Source: Pyxidicoccus trucidator
Lineage (GTDB): Bacteria > Myxococcota > Myxococcia > Myxococcales > Myxococcaceae
Length of the DNA: 64,000 bases
NCBI RefSeq assembly: GCF_010894435.1
Contig: NZ_JAAIXZ010000022.1
Location: forward strand, 124,001-188,000
Reading direction: 5' to 3'
The position numbers and the translations under genes were made by a program. The notes beneath the pieces are model-generated. The model was given only the letters and a program-made list of their open reading frames with translations. It had not been told where the DNA came from and did not search any database. Below are positions 26,140 through 36,346 of the stretch, in pieces. Positions within the stretch are counted from its first letter, which is position 1. Every line of letters starts with the position of its first letter.

Positions 26140-26934
26140 CTACGGCTTGTTGGACGCCTGCGGAGCGGCCTTGGCGGCCTTCTGGGCCTCGCTGAACTTC
26201 TTGGTCAGCTCCCCGAACTGCGCCTGGTAGTCGTCCATGCGCTTCTGGTGCTCCTCGGCGCGGGCGTTGGCCTCGGCGACGACGACCTTGTCCTTGGCGT
26301 TCTCCGCGGCCTCGGACAGCGCCATCTCCTTCTGCTGCCGCTCGTACTCCATGAGGCGGGCCATGACGACGCGCTTGTTGAGGTACGTGTTGGCGGAGTT
26401 GGCGTTGATGGCCAGCACCTGGTCGTAATAGCCGAGCGACTTCTCCAGGTCCGCCTTCAGGATGGGCGCCGCCATGGAGCGGGCGCCGCCGCGCTGCGCG
26501 TAGATCTCCGCGATCCACCCGAGAGAGGTCTCGTCCTTCGGCTCGATCTTCAGCGCCTCGTTGAAGTACTTCTCGGCGTCATCGGTGGTGCCGGCCTGCA
26601 TGTGCATGCTGGCGAGCGTCCGGAGGACCTCGGCCTTCTCCGCCGGAGTGGTCTTCATCTCCATGATCTTCATCACGGACTGGGAGGCCTCGGCCATCTG
26701 ACCGACCTGCATGTGGGCGAAGGCCTTCTTCTCCCAGACCTTCTCCTGCTTGGGGTCGGCCTCGAGGGAAAGGGCGTACGCGGCGGCCGCCTCCTTCCAC
26801 TCCTTCTTGCTCATGTGGTCGCTACCCTTGATGCGGTGCGTCTTGGCGGCCTCCGCCTTCTCGTCGGTACAGCCGACGGTGCCACCCAGGGCCAGAACTC
26901 CGAGGACCAGACCGACCTTTCCCAGACGCTTCAT
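26140..26934 (-). CDS. TPR-repeat lipoprotein
   Basis: The 264-residue precursor begins MKRLGKVGLVLGVLALGGTVGC, a lipoprotein signal with Cys at about residue 22. The mature part has about three to four TPR-like helical pairs (WKEAAAAYALSLEADPKQEK, DDAEKYFNEALKIEPKDETS, SLGYYDQVLAINANSANTYL). A long charged helix with coiled-coil character follows, KMALSEAAENAKDKVVVAEA-like, ending in an Ala/Lys tail. It is probably an envelope scaffold, and the partner is unknown. The ATG at 26934 is chosen over in-phase upstream codons because it creates the signal peptide. Confidence 0.82.
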   Translation of the reverse strand: MKRLGKVGLVLGVLALGGTVGCTDEKAEAAKTHRIKGSDHMSKKEWKEAAAAYALSLEADPKQEKVWEKKAFAHMQVGQMAEASQSVMKIMEMKTTPAEKAEVLRTLASMHMQAGTTDDAEKYFNEALKIEPKDETSLGWIAEIYAQRGGARSMAAPILKADLEKSLGYYDQVLAINANSANTYLNKRVVMARLMEYERQQKEMALSEAAENAKDKVVVAEANARAEEHQKRMDDYQAQFGELTKKFSEAQKAAKAAPQASNKP

Positions 26935-27228
26935 GTGTGTGTGCCTTTCGAGCGAGGCCCGATTGAGAGTTTCCAGCGGACCCGCCCTCACGGGTCCTGA
27001 TGGGGGTGGGAGCATACCCGAAGTCGCTCGTTTGCCGCCGCTCGTACGGGGCTGCCTGCCTCCCTGGTCACCGGGCTTTGCTCTGGGTGTGACTTTCCGG
27101 AGCGCTCCCCACGGCCGGAGCCGGGGCGCCCGGGGGCACGACGGGTGGCGCCCGGCTGAGGATGAAGTCCTGAGGGCCCGAGGGAGGGCGCTGCTAACCT
27201 GCGGGCCTCGCGCTTGGAGGCCCCCGCA

Positions 27229-28794
27229 ATGCCTGTCCTTCCCCGCCGCACCGTGCTCCAGGGACTCGTGCTCGCGGCCACGGGCTGTGCCACGTCGTCC
27301 CCGACGCCCTCCACGGCGAGCCGCACACCGGCGCCGCGTCCCGGGCCCGGCCTGCCGCTGGGCGCCCAGCTCGGGGATTCACGCGCCGGGGCCGTGACGG
27401 TATGGGGGAAGGCGGACCGGGCCGGGCGGCTGGTGGTGGAGTGGAGCGAGGACCCTCGACTCGTGAAGGGCGTGCGCCGCGTCGAAGGTGCGGCGCTGAC
27501 GGAGGCCTCCGACTTCACCGGCGTGGTGGACCTCACGGGGCTGCCGCCCGGGCGCGAGGTCCACGTGCGGGTCATCGCGGAGGACGGTGGCCGCGCGGGC
27601 GAGGCGTGGCAGGGGCGCTTCCTCTCCGCCCCGGACGGCGCTCGCGACATCCACTTCACGTGGAGCGCGGACGTGTGCGGGCAGGGCTGGGGCATCAACT
27701 CCGAGTGGGGCGGCTACCGGGGCTATGGCGCCATGCGCGCGCTGCACCCCGACTTCTTCCTGCACGTGGGCGACGCCATCTACGCGGACAACCCGCTCCT
27801 CCCGGAGGTGACGCTCCCGGACGGCCGCGTGTGGCGCAACCGCGTCACCCCCGCGAAGTCCAAGGTGGCCGAGACGCTGGAGGAGCTGCGAGGCAACTTC
27901 GCCTACAACTTCCTGGACGAGCACTTGCGCGCCTTCGCCCGCGAGGTGCCCATCGCCTACCAGTGGGACGACCACGAGGTGCGCAACAACTGGTACCCGG
28001 GGCGCAGCCTCGCGGATGACCCGCGCTACACGCAGGTGTCGGACGCGGGCGTGCTGGGCACGCGGGCGCGGCAGGCCTTCTTCGAGTACTCCCCGGTGGG
28101 CGGGGCGGCGCGCGCGGAGGGGCGCATCCACCGGCAGCTCGCCTACGGGCCGCACCTGGACGTGTTCATCCCGGACGTGCGCGCCTTCCGGGGGCCCAAC
28201 ACCGTCAATCGCCAGGAGCGCCCCGGGCCGGAGACGACCTTCCTGGGCCGAGCGCAGCTGGACGGGCTGAAGTCGGCGCTGGCCGCGTCCACCGCCACGT
28301 GGAAGGTGATTGCCACCAGCATGCCGCTGGGGCTCATCATCCCGGACGGGCAGCACGCGGACGGCTACCACATGGAGGCGTGGGCCAACGGCCCGGGAGC
28401 CCCGCTGGGACGCGAGCTGGAGCTGGCCGAGCTGCTGTCGTTCCTCAAGGCCCGCCAGGTGCGCAACGTGCTCTTCCTCACCGCGGACGTGCACTACCCG
28501 GCCGCGCACCACTACCACCCGGACCGCGCGCGCTTCCGCGACTTCGACCCGTTCTGGGAGTTCGTCGCCGGGCCGCTGCACGCGGGCACCTTCGGGCCCA
28601 GCCCGCTGGACGACACCTTCGGCCCCGAGGTCCGCTGGCACCGCCCCGCCACGGTGATGAACGCGGCGCCCTGGGAGGGGCAGCAGTACTTCGGGAGCGT
28701 GCGCATCCTCGGGAAGAGCGGGGCGCTCACCGTGGCCCTGCACGACCTCACGGGCGCCGTCCTTCACCAGGTGGAACTGGAGCCCCGGTCATGA
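27229..28794 (+). CDS. Tat-exported PhoD-type alkaline phosphatase
   Basis: The 521-residue protein starts PRRTVLQGLVLAATGC, a twin-arginine-like signal combined with a lipobox, so a Tat-exported lipoprotein is likely. A PhoD-like N-terminal beta domain (LGAQLGDSRAGAVTVWGKAD) is followed by the metallophosphatase core: HVGDAIYADNPLLP, QWDDHEVRNNW, RRxVxDxRxF-like IPDVRAFRGPN, and LTADVHYPAAHHYHPDR. PhoD enzymes are Ca/Fe phosphodiesterase-phosphatases of the periplasm. ATG 27229 has GGAGG at 27216-27220, and a TTG five codons upstream is less likely. Its stop overlaps the ATG of the following broken gene. Confidence 0.9.
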   Translation: MPVLPRRTVLQGLVLAATGCATSSPTPSTASRTPAPRPGPGLPLGAQLGDSRAGAVTVWGKADRAGRLVVEWSEDPRLVKGVRRVEGAALTEASDFTGVVDLTGLPPGREVHVRVIAEDGGRAGEAWQGRFLSAPDGARDIHFTWSADVCGQGWGINSEWGGYRGYGAMRALHPDFFLHVGDAIYADNPLLPEVTLPDGRVWRNRVTPAKSKVAETLEELRGNFAYNFLDEHLRAFAREVPIAYQWDDHEVRNNWYPGRSLADDPRYTQVSDAGVLGTRARQAFFEYSPVGGAARAEGRIHRQLAYGPHLDVFIPDVRAFRGPNTVNRQERPGPETTFLGRAQLDGLKSALAASTATWKVIATSMPLGLIIPDGQHADGYHMEAWANGPGAPLGRELELAELLSFLKARQVRNVLFLTADVHYPAAHHYHPDRARFRDFDPFWEFVAGPLHAGTFGPSPLDDTFGPEVRWHRPATVMNAAPWEGQQYFGSVRILGKSGALTVALHDLTGAVLHQVELEPRS

Positions 28795-29130
28795 TGGTGC
28801 CTGCGCTATTGGCCGCGGCCCTGGCGGTAGTCGGCGGATCCCCACCTCGACGAAGGGCAGCGGCACGAGGAGCGGCTCGGCACGGCGGACTATCACGTCT
28901 GGTGGTGTGGGCCGTGTGAGCGAGGCACGGTGGTGCGCCATGCGATGCTCGCCACCACGCGCCGCGTGAACTGCGAGAAGTGCGGGAACCACACGGTCAA
29001 TGAAGTCGCGAAGACGCTCACCCCCGCCACGCACGGCCAGGGCGGCGAGTTCCTCGTCCAGCTCTCCTGCGAGGGCTGCGGCCACCGGCAGCGGTTCTGG
29101 CGCTACACGCCCCGCCTGTCCCTGAAGTGA
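28791..29130 (+). pseudogene. Internally deleted TPM-domain gene (signal peptide plus zinc-ribbon tail)
   Basis: An ATG at 28791, overlapping the phosphatase stop, starts a signal-peptide-like stretch (MMVPALLAAALAVVGG), but that frame then turns to Arg/Ala noise and stops at 28919. A different frame, open from 28831 to 29130, encodes a zinc-ribbon tail with three CxxC pairs (WWCGPC, CEKCG, CEGCGH) after DEGQRHEERLGTADYHVW. That is the arrangement found at the C-terminus of secreted TPM-domain proteins. The ~200-residue TPM domain expected in between is missing. The only start codon in the zinc frame, GTG 28930, would omit the first CxxC. A deletion remnant is the best reading, and the family assignment is from memory. 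Confidence 0.5.
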
Positions 29131-29151
29131 ACGAAGGGCGCGCCGCTTTGC

Positions 29152-30375
29152 CTACGCCGTCAGCACGAGCTTGACGATCTCCGGAGGGCTGCCGACGCGC
29201 ATGGGTGGTCCCCAGAAGCCGCAGCCCCGGCTGACGTAGATGTGCGAGTCGCCGTGCTGGTAGAGCCCGGCGGAGTGCTCCCATGCCAGCCCGATGAAGA
29301 ACGTCATCGGCACGAGCTGCCCGCCATGCGTGTGGCCGGAGACCTGGAGGTCCATGCCGCGCTCGGCGGCGACGGTGAAGTTCGCGGGCTGGTGCGCGAG
29401 CAGCACCGCGGCGCGGTCCGGATCCCGCCCCTGGAGCGCCAGGTCCAGGTCATAGCCCTTCTTGTTCCGACGCCGGCCGCCGCTCCAGTCGTCCACGCCC
29501 ACCAGGTCCAGTGAGGCGCCCGCGTCGCCGATGCGCACGTGGCGGTTGCGCAGCACCTGGATGTCGAGCGACTGGAGGAACGCCGTCCACTCGTCGTCGC
29601 CGGAGTAGTAGTCGTGGTTGCCGGTGACGAAGTAGCTGCCGTAGCGCGACTTCAACCCGGCGAGCGCGGACACGGCCCCGCCCAGCGAGTGCACGTCCCC
29701 GTCCACCAGGTCGCCGGTAATCGCGAAGAGGTCGGGGCGGAGCGCGTTGGCCTGCTGGACGAGCGCGTCCATGTACCGGCGCTGGATGAAGTGGCCCACG
29801 TGGATGTCGGTGAGCTGGACGATGGTGAGCCCATCCAGCGCCTTGGGCAGCTTCGGAATCTTCACCGCCAGCTCGGTCACCAGGGGCGGGGAGAAGGCCC
29901 GCCAGCTTCCGTACGCGGCCAGGCCGCCACCCGCGACGAACGCGCCTCCCGCCATCGTCCGCGCGAGGAAGAGGCGCCGGTCTTCGCTGACGACGGGGGA
30001 GGGGGCCAGCTCCGGGCGCGCTGTCACAGGGGCCGCCATGGGTGGTGCGGCCTTCCGGGGAAGGACGCGCCGGGCCACGGCGGCGAGGCCCCGGCCAACG
30101 TCCAGCACGACGAGCGCGATGACGAGGCAGAGCGCCACGCCCATCCACGTGTACGTCGCCATGGTGACGATTCCCGCGAGCTGCTCTGGCAGGGCGTCCA
30201 GGACCGTGCGCCGGGCCATCAGCACGAGCGTCATGAGGCCGAGCACGACCAGCGCCAGGAACCTCGACAGGCGGCCGTGCAGGAGCTGCCGCACCAGGCG
30301 CCGGTACAGATACAGGTGACCCAGCACGGCGCCGAGCCCGATGAGCATCGAGAAGGAGAAGATCCGGAACGGCAT
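29152..30375 (-). CDS. Membrane-bound metallophosphoesterase (YkuE-like)
   Basis: 407 residues. The N-terminal half has about four transmembrane helices, including SMLIGLGAVLGHLYLYRRLV, a segment near FLALVVLGLMTLVLMA, and MGVALCLVIALVVLDVG. A further hydrophobic stretch precedes the catalytic domain. The calcineurin-like phosphoesterase motifs are complete: QLTDIHVGHF, AITGDLVDGD, VTGNHDYYSG and SGHTHGGQLVP. Relatives act on the outer face of the membrane on phosphodiesters or lipids such as UDP-diacylglucosamine or polyprenyl phosphates, but the substrate is not predictable. The start is the ATG at 30375, giving a hydrophobic beginning. It is divergent from the SDR gene. Confidence 0.88.
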   Translation of the reverse strand: MPFRIFSFSMLIGLGAVLGHLYLYRRLVRQLLHGRLSRFLALVVLGLMTLVLMARRTVLDALPEQLAGIVTMATYTWMGVALCLVIALVVLDVGRGLAAVARRVLPRKAAPPMAAPVTARPELAPSPVVSEDRRLFLARTMAGGAFVAGGGLAAYGSWRAFSPPLVTELAVKIPKLPKALDGLTIVQLTDIHVGHFIQRRYMDALVQQANALRPDLFAITGDLVDGDVHSLGGAVSALAGLKSRYGSYFVTGNHDYYSGDDEWTAFLQSLDIQVLRNRHVRIGDAGASLDLVGVDDWSGGRRRNKKGYDLDLALQGRDPDRAAVLLAHQPANFTVAAERGMDLQVSGHTHGGQLVPMTFFIGLAWEHSAGLYQHGDSHIYVSRGCGFWGPPMRVGSPPEIVKLVLTA

Positions 30376-30585
30376 TCGGCGCAACCCACGGGTGGGAACG
30401 GGAGGGAAGGGTACCACGGGCGGACGGCCCCGGACGGATGCCCCCCGGTGCCGCCGGCCCTGGGAGTGGGTAACGGACAGACGCCCTGTCCGCATGCTCG
30501 CGGGTGGCGCGGATGTTCCGTGTCGTGCCGGCTCGCGCGGGTACATTCCGGCCGTCAGGCCCGGCTGGGCCCATCAGGAGCGTTC

Positions 30586-31356
30586 ATGGACAAGGTCATC
30601 GTCATCACGGGAGCAAGCGCGGGCATCGGCGCGGAGCTGGCGCGCCAGGCGGCGGAGAAGGGGGCGAAGCTGGTGCTGGCCGCGCGCCGGAAGCCGGAGC
30701 TGGAGGCCGTCGCCGCGCGGTGCGGGGGCGAGGCCCTCGCCGTGGTCACCGATGCCACCCGGCGCGAGGACATGGAGCGACTGCGTGACGCGGCGCTGGC
30801 GCGCTTTGGCCGCATCGACGTCTGGGTGAACAACGCGGGACGTGGCATCACCCGCTCGGTGCTGGAACTGACCGACGAGGACATGGACTCCATGTGGCGC
30901 GACAACGTGAAGAGCGCGCTCTACGGAATGCAGGCGGTGCTGCCCCACTTCCAGTCGCGCAACGCGGGGCAGCTCGTCAACGTCTCCAGCGGGCTGGCAC
31001 GGCTGCCGCTCGCGTCCTTCCGCTCGGCCTACAGCGCGGCGAAGCACGCCCTCAACGGGCTCAGCGCCTGCCTGCGGATGGAGCTGAGGCAGACGCACCC
31101 GGGCATCATGGTGACGGTGGTGATGCCGGGCATCGTCGCCACGGAGTTCGGCACCAACGCGCTGGGCGGCGGCCCGGACTCGCGCGTGCTCCCAGGGGCC
31201 CAGAGCGTCGAGGACGCCACGAAGGCCATCGTCGACGTCATCGAGCACCCCCGCCCGGAGGTCTATACGCAGCCGGCCATGCAGGCCGAGGTCGAGCGCT
31301 ACTACCGCGACGTCGAAGCCTTCGAGCGGGAGGCCGCCGCGCGCTTCCGGCGCTGA
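30586..31356 (+). CDS. Short-chain dehydrogenase/reductase
   Basis: A classical SDR of 256 residues. It has the nucleotide-binding TGASAGIGAELARQ (TGxxxGIG) and VVTDATRRED. The structural motif WVNNAGRGI is NNAG. The catalytic Ser-Tyr-Lys set lies in LVNVSSGLA and AYSAAKHAL. The acidic DATR position and the basic RR after the second strand (AARRKPEL) suggest preference for NADP. The substrate is unknown. AGGAG at 30576-30580 fits ATG 30586. It is convergent with hflX across a hairpin. Confidence 0.9.
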   Translation: MDKVIVITGASAGIGAELARQAAEKGAKLVLAARRKPELEAVAARCGGEALAVVTDATRREDMERLRDAALARFGRIDVWVNNAGRGITRSVLELTDEDMDSMWRDNVKSALYGMQAVLPHFQSRNAGQLVNVSSGLARLPLASFRSAYSAAKHALNGLSACLRMELRQTHPGIMVTVVMPGIVATEFGTNALGGGPDSRVLPGAQSVEDATKAIVDVIEHPRPEVYTQPAMQAEVERYYRDVEAFEREAAARFRR

Positions 31357-31384
31357 GGCGACTGCTCTCGAGTGATGTGAGCGC

Positions 31385-31406
31385 GCTCCGCCTTGGAGGG
31401 CGGAGC
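31385..31406. terminator. Bidirectional hairpin between SDR gene and hflX
   Basis: A perfect 8-bp stem (GCTCCGCC, 31385-31392, and GGCGGAGC, 31399-31406) with loop TTGGAG lies in the 61-bp convergent gap. It serves both transcripts by position. No strong U-run is present on either side. Confidence 0.5.
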
Positions 31407-31417
31407 CGTGGCTCCCG

Positions 31418-32851
<1,434 letters not shown>

Positions 32852-33044
32852 GCGGACGCTCGTAACACGTCGAGGCCCTGGAAGCCGGTTCCAGTTCACT
32901 CCAGCGGGGGCCACTCACGGGGCCGGACAGTGCTCTCGCCCGAGCCGGGGTGGGCCGGCCAGGGCAGGGGACGCTGTGCCTCCTCGCCCCCTTCGTGCCC
33001 TTATCGGACCGGAGGGGCGGGACGGTGGGATAGGGTGCCCGCCC

Positions 33045-34307
33045 ATGACCTTTGCCTCCCTCGGGCTCTCGGAGCCGCTCGTCCGCGCCATGACCGACCT
33101 CGGCTGCGTCGAGCCGACGCCGGTGCAGCAGGCCACCATCCCCGCGGTGCTGCGGGGAGGGGACGTGTGGGCCTCGGCGCCGACGGGCTCAGGGAAGACC
33201 GCGGCGTTCCTCCTGCCAGTCCTGGAGGCGCTTGGCGCGAGTCCAGGCGGCTCACCCCGGCGGACGCGGGTCCTGCTGGTAGTTCCCACGCGCGAGCTCG
33301 CCGCCCAGGTGGCCCAGGCCATCGAGCAGTACGGCCGTCATCTCCCCCGGCGGCTGAAGACCTGCCTCGCCGTCGGCGGCGTCTCGGCGAACCCGCAGAT
33401 GATGGCGCTCCGTGGAGGCGCGGACCTGGTCGTGGCCACGCCAGGTCGCGCGCTGGACCTCGTGGACCAGAACGCGCTCCGGCTCTCCACGGTGGAGACG
33501 TTGGTGCTCGACGAGGCCGACCAGTTGTTGTCGCTGGGCTTCGCAGATGAGCTCACGCGCCTGCTCGCGCTGCTCCCCGCGCGGCGCCAGAACCTGCTCT
33601 TCTCCGCCACCTTTCCTCCCGGGGTGCGGGCGCTCGCCGGGCAACTGCTGCACGAGCCCACGCGGGTCGACATCGGAGCGGCGGCGATGCCCGCCCCGGA
33701 CCTCATCGTCCAGCGTGCCATTGAAGTCGACGCCGGGAAGCGCACGATGCTGCTGCGCCACCTCATCGAGACGCATGCGTGGTCCCACGTCCTCACGTTC
33801 GTGGCCAGCCGGTACGGCGCGGACCACGTCGCGCTGAAGCTGAACCGCGCCGGCCTCACCGCGGCGGCCCTGCACGGCGAGCTCAGCCAGGGGGCCCGCA
33901 CGCAGGCGCTCGCGGACTTCAAGGCGAAGCGCGTGAAGGTCCTCGTCGCCACGGACGTCGCCGCACGCGGCCTCGACATCGTGCAATTGCCCGCCGTCGT
34001 GAACTACGACCTGCCGCGCTCGCCCGTGGACTACCTGCACCGGATTGGCCGCACGGGCCGCGCGGGTGAGCCGGGCATGGCCATCAGCTTCATCAGCGCG
34101 GACACCCAGGCCCACTTCCGACTCATCGAACGACGCCACGGCCTCAGCCTCACGCGCGAGCGGCTCGCGGGGTTCGAGCCGGTCGACGTGCCTACGCCGC
34201 CCCTGGACGTGAATGGCGGCGTGAAGGGAAAGCGGAAGAGCAAGAAGGACAAGCTCCGCGAGGCCGCGGCTGCGGCCTCCGCGAAGGGCCCGACGACTCG
34301 GAGATAG
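33045..34307 (+). CDS. DEAD-box RNA helicase (RhlE-like)
   Basis: The 420-residue helicase has all superfamily-2 motifs: Q motif (GCVEPTPVQQATIP), I (APTGSGKT), Ia (PTRELAAQ), Ib (TPGRALDL), II (LDEADQLL), III (SATF), IV (VLTFVASRYGAD), V (VATDVAARGLDI) and VI (HRIGRTGRAG). A short Lys-rich tail follows (GKRKSKKDKLREAAAAASAK). It remodels RNA in the cytoplasm, and the short tail fits RhlE/CshA-type more than SrmB or DbpA. It is divergent from hflX. The ATG at 33045 is the first that gives the Q-motif spacing; the open frame upstream is hflX antisense. Confidence 0.93.
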   Translation: MTFASLGLSEPLVRAMTDLGCVEPTPVQQATIPAVLRGGDVWASAPTGSGKTAAFLLPVLEALGASPGGSPRRTRVLLVVPTRELAAQVAQAIEQYGRHLPRRLKTCLAVGGVSANPQMMALRGGADLVVATPGRALDLVDQNALRLSTVETLVLDEADQLLSLGFADELTRLLALLPARRQNLLFSATFPPGVRALAGQLLHEPTRVDIGAAAMPAPDLIVQRAIEVDAGKRTMLLRHLIETHAWSHVLTFVASRYGADHVALKLNRAGLTAAALHGELSQGARTQALADFKAKRVKVLVATDVAARGLDIVQLPAVVNYDLPRSPVDYLHRIGRTGRAGEPGMAISFISADTQAHFRLIERRHGLSLTRERLAGFEPVDVPTPPLDVNGGVKGKRKSKKDKLREAAAAASAKGPTTRR

Positions 34308-34514
34308 CTAGATGCAGGCGCACCTGCCCTTGTAGCAGACGCCATCAGCGCCGCACTGGCTGTCATATCGACAGAAGTTGTTCGAGTTGCAGTCGAGGGC
34401 GTTGGTGGTGGACTCGGGCGTGTCTACCTGCGCGGGCTGCTCCTCGATGGGGCCACCACAGCCGGTCATCAGCATCGCGGCCACGACCAGCACTCCTGAC
34501 ATCATCTTCTTCAT
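34308..34514 (-). CDS. Small cysteine-rich lipoprotein, 68 aa
   Basis: Starts MKKMMSGVLVVAAMLMTGC, a clear lipoprotein signal, with AGGAGGA just upstream. The ~48-residue mature part is low in charge, then has a compact six-Cys pattern near its end (CNSNNFCRYDSQCGADGVCY, followed by KGRCACI), like an EGF or knottin-style disulfide cluster. It ends directly against the helicase stop codon with no spacer. Similar short cysteine-rich lipoproteins occur at 48234 and 53114. The function is unknown. Confidence 0.78.
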   Translation of the reverse strand: MKKMMSGVLVVAAMLMTGCGGPIEEQPAQVDTPESTTNALDCNSNNFCRYDSQCGADGVCYKGRCACI

Positions 34515-34734
34515 GGGAGTTCCTCCTACCAACGCACGGGATGAAGGCTCCCAGGGACTCCTGGGAGCGGGCCTTCGGCTCGCAGTAGAACCCAAGGCCC
34601 GTCACCGTGGATAGATGCAGCTCCACCGTGCGTCAGAACCCGTGCTCTCAGGGTCGGACCCACCCCAGCCAGGGAGGGTTCGAAGGCAGACGGAGCCCTC
34701 AATAATTGCCTTGAAATATTCCGCAATGACAGTC

Positions 34735-34761
34735 TTGTCGAGCGGGGAAAGCCAATATAAC
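34735..34761 (+). promoter_or_regulatory. Candidate promoter for the amidase gene
   Basis: The 340-bp interval 34515-34854 between two divergent lipoprotein/amidase genes holds no gene. It has an AT-rich patch at 34701-34765. TTGTCG (34735-34740) and TATAAC (34756-34761), 15 bases apart, form a plausible sigma70-type promoter about 95 bp ahead of ATG 34855. The spacer is short. Confidence 0.35.
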
Positions 34762-34854
34762 GGGTATTCCTGGGTGTGATGCGTGTATCCTCAGCCTCGC
34801 TCTGGTCGCGCCCGGGAGCCGGGGCGGCGGAGTCGGACCTTCTTGGAGGATGGC

Positions 34855-36186
34855 ATGCACAGTCACAAATCCGCGCTGTTCGGTCGTCGTGGTTTCCTGG
34901 TGGGCTCGGGCGCGCTGGGCGCGATGCTGCTGACCGGAACTGCCGTCGCCCAGGCACGGCTGGAGGCCGCGGCCGCGGGCATCCGGGCTCACGACTGGCA
35001 CTCGCTGCCCCGCAACGACGGGAGCACGGCTCCCGCCGGGCCGGAAGAGCTGGGAGGAGACTTCCAGCTTGCTCGCGGCGTGGACGGCTCGTTCGAGCCG
35101 GGTCGGACCTTCGAGTCCCAGGTCTTCCAGTCCGATGGCTGGTTCAACATGGTGGGCATGCACTGGGTGGCGGACGTGCCCGAGGGCACCTCGCTCGAGG
35201 TGCAGGTGCGCAGCAGCGTGGACGGCGCGCGGTGGAGTCCGTGGACTCCCGTGGGCCATGTGATGGAGGCCCGGGGCGACGAGGAACTGCCGGGTGGAGC
35301 GGAGACCTTCACCGACGCGGTGGAACTCGGCCGTGCCCGCGCGATGCAGTACCGCCTGGTGCTGGAGACGCAAAATCCGGCGCTCTCCCCGGTGGTGCGT
35401 CGGGTGACGGCCACGCAGCTCGACGCGCTCGATGCGCCGGGCCTGGAGGACCTGAGCTCGCGGGGGCGCGCCATTCCGTTCCGCGTGGGCAACGGCGGCC
35501 CGCCTACCGCGCGCCTCATCCTGCGCCACGGGCCCAACGGGTGGGGAGCGACGGACTTCGAGCCCGGCTCGCCGCTGTATTGGGAGCCCTATGCCGGCGT
35601 GTATCCGACCGAGTTCGTCACCATCCACCACACCGCGTGGGCCAACAACCCGGAGAACCCCGTCGCGACGATGCGGGCCGTCTGGTACTACCACGCCATC
35701 ACCCTGGGCTGGGGCGACATCGGGTACCACTTCCTGGTGGACCAGTACGGCAACGTCTACCAGGGCCGTGACGGCGGCCACGCCACCGAGGGCGGCCACG
35801 TCTCCCGGTACAACCACCACAACATCGGCATCTGCCTGATGGGGCAGTTCCATCCGGGCGCTCCGGATGTCCCGCCCGGCGGCGAGCCCACCGCCGAGGC
35901 ACTGGACAGCGCCATGCGCATGGCCGCGCTGGAAGTGGCGTACTGGGGGCTCAATCCCCTGGAGTCGGCCGCGTACCCGAAGCCGGATGGCTCGTGCCGT
36001 CCGCAGCTCATCAACCCGCGCATCTGCGGGCATCGGGATTGGGGCCGAGGGGCGAGCTGCGTGCGGACCCTGTGCCCCGGCATCAACGTCCACAAGCACC
36101 TGCCCGCCATCCGTCAGCAGGTCGCGGCGCTGCTCCCGGACATCCGTGACTTCCACCTGATGCGCATCCTCGAACGCGACGCCTGA
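34855..36186 (+). CDS. Tat-exported PGRP-type N-acetylmuramoyl-L-alanine amidase
   Basis: 443 residues. A twin-arginine signal (GRRGFLVGSGALGAMLLTG) ends at AVAQA. A ~220-residue beta-rich N-terminal region follows (QVRSSVDGARWSPWTPVGH). It resembles the domain that often precedes amidase_2 in secreted actinobacterial and myxobacterial amidases. The C-terminal half is the PGRP/amidase_2 domain: VTIHHTAW (zinc His near 258), DIGYHFLVDQYGNVYQGRDG, HNIGICLMG, and ICGHRDWGRGASCVRTLCPG carrying the second zinc His. It should cut peptide stems from peptidoglycan, for remodelling or for killing prey. GGAGG lies just before the ATG at 34855. Confidence 0.9.
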   Translation: MHSHKSALFGRRGFLVGSGALGAMLLTGTAVAQARLEAAAAGIRAHDWHSLPRNDGSTAPAGPEELGGDFQLARGVDGSFEPGRTFESQVFQSDGWFNMVGMHWVADVPEGTSLEVQVRSSVDGARWSPWTPVGHVMEARGDEELPGGAETFTDAVELGRARAMQYRLVLETQNPALSPVVRRVTATQLDALDAPGLEDLSSRGRAIPFRVGNGGPPTARLILRHGPNGWGATDFEPGSPLYWEPYAGVYPTEFVTIHHTAWANNPENPVATMRAVWYYHAITLGWGDIGYHFLVDQYGNVYQGRDGGHATEGGHVSRYNHHNIGICLMGQFHPGAPDVPPGGEPTAEALDSAMRMAALEVAYWGLNPLESAAYPKPDGSCRPQLINPRICGHRDWGRGASCVRTLCPGINVHKHLPAIRQQVAALLPDIRDFHLMRILERDA

Positions 36187-36346
36187 GTTCAACTTTCGCG
36201 GTTTTCAGAGGGGGCGAGCTCAGGGCTCGCTCCATTGCGACCCCACTCGCGCCGGCTGCGCACTAGCCGTTTCCTCCCGCAGGCCCAACGTTCTACCTGG
36301 GGCGACACACCCCACCTCCCCCCGGCAGTCACCCCAGGAGGCAGCC

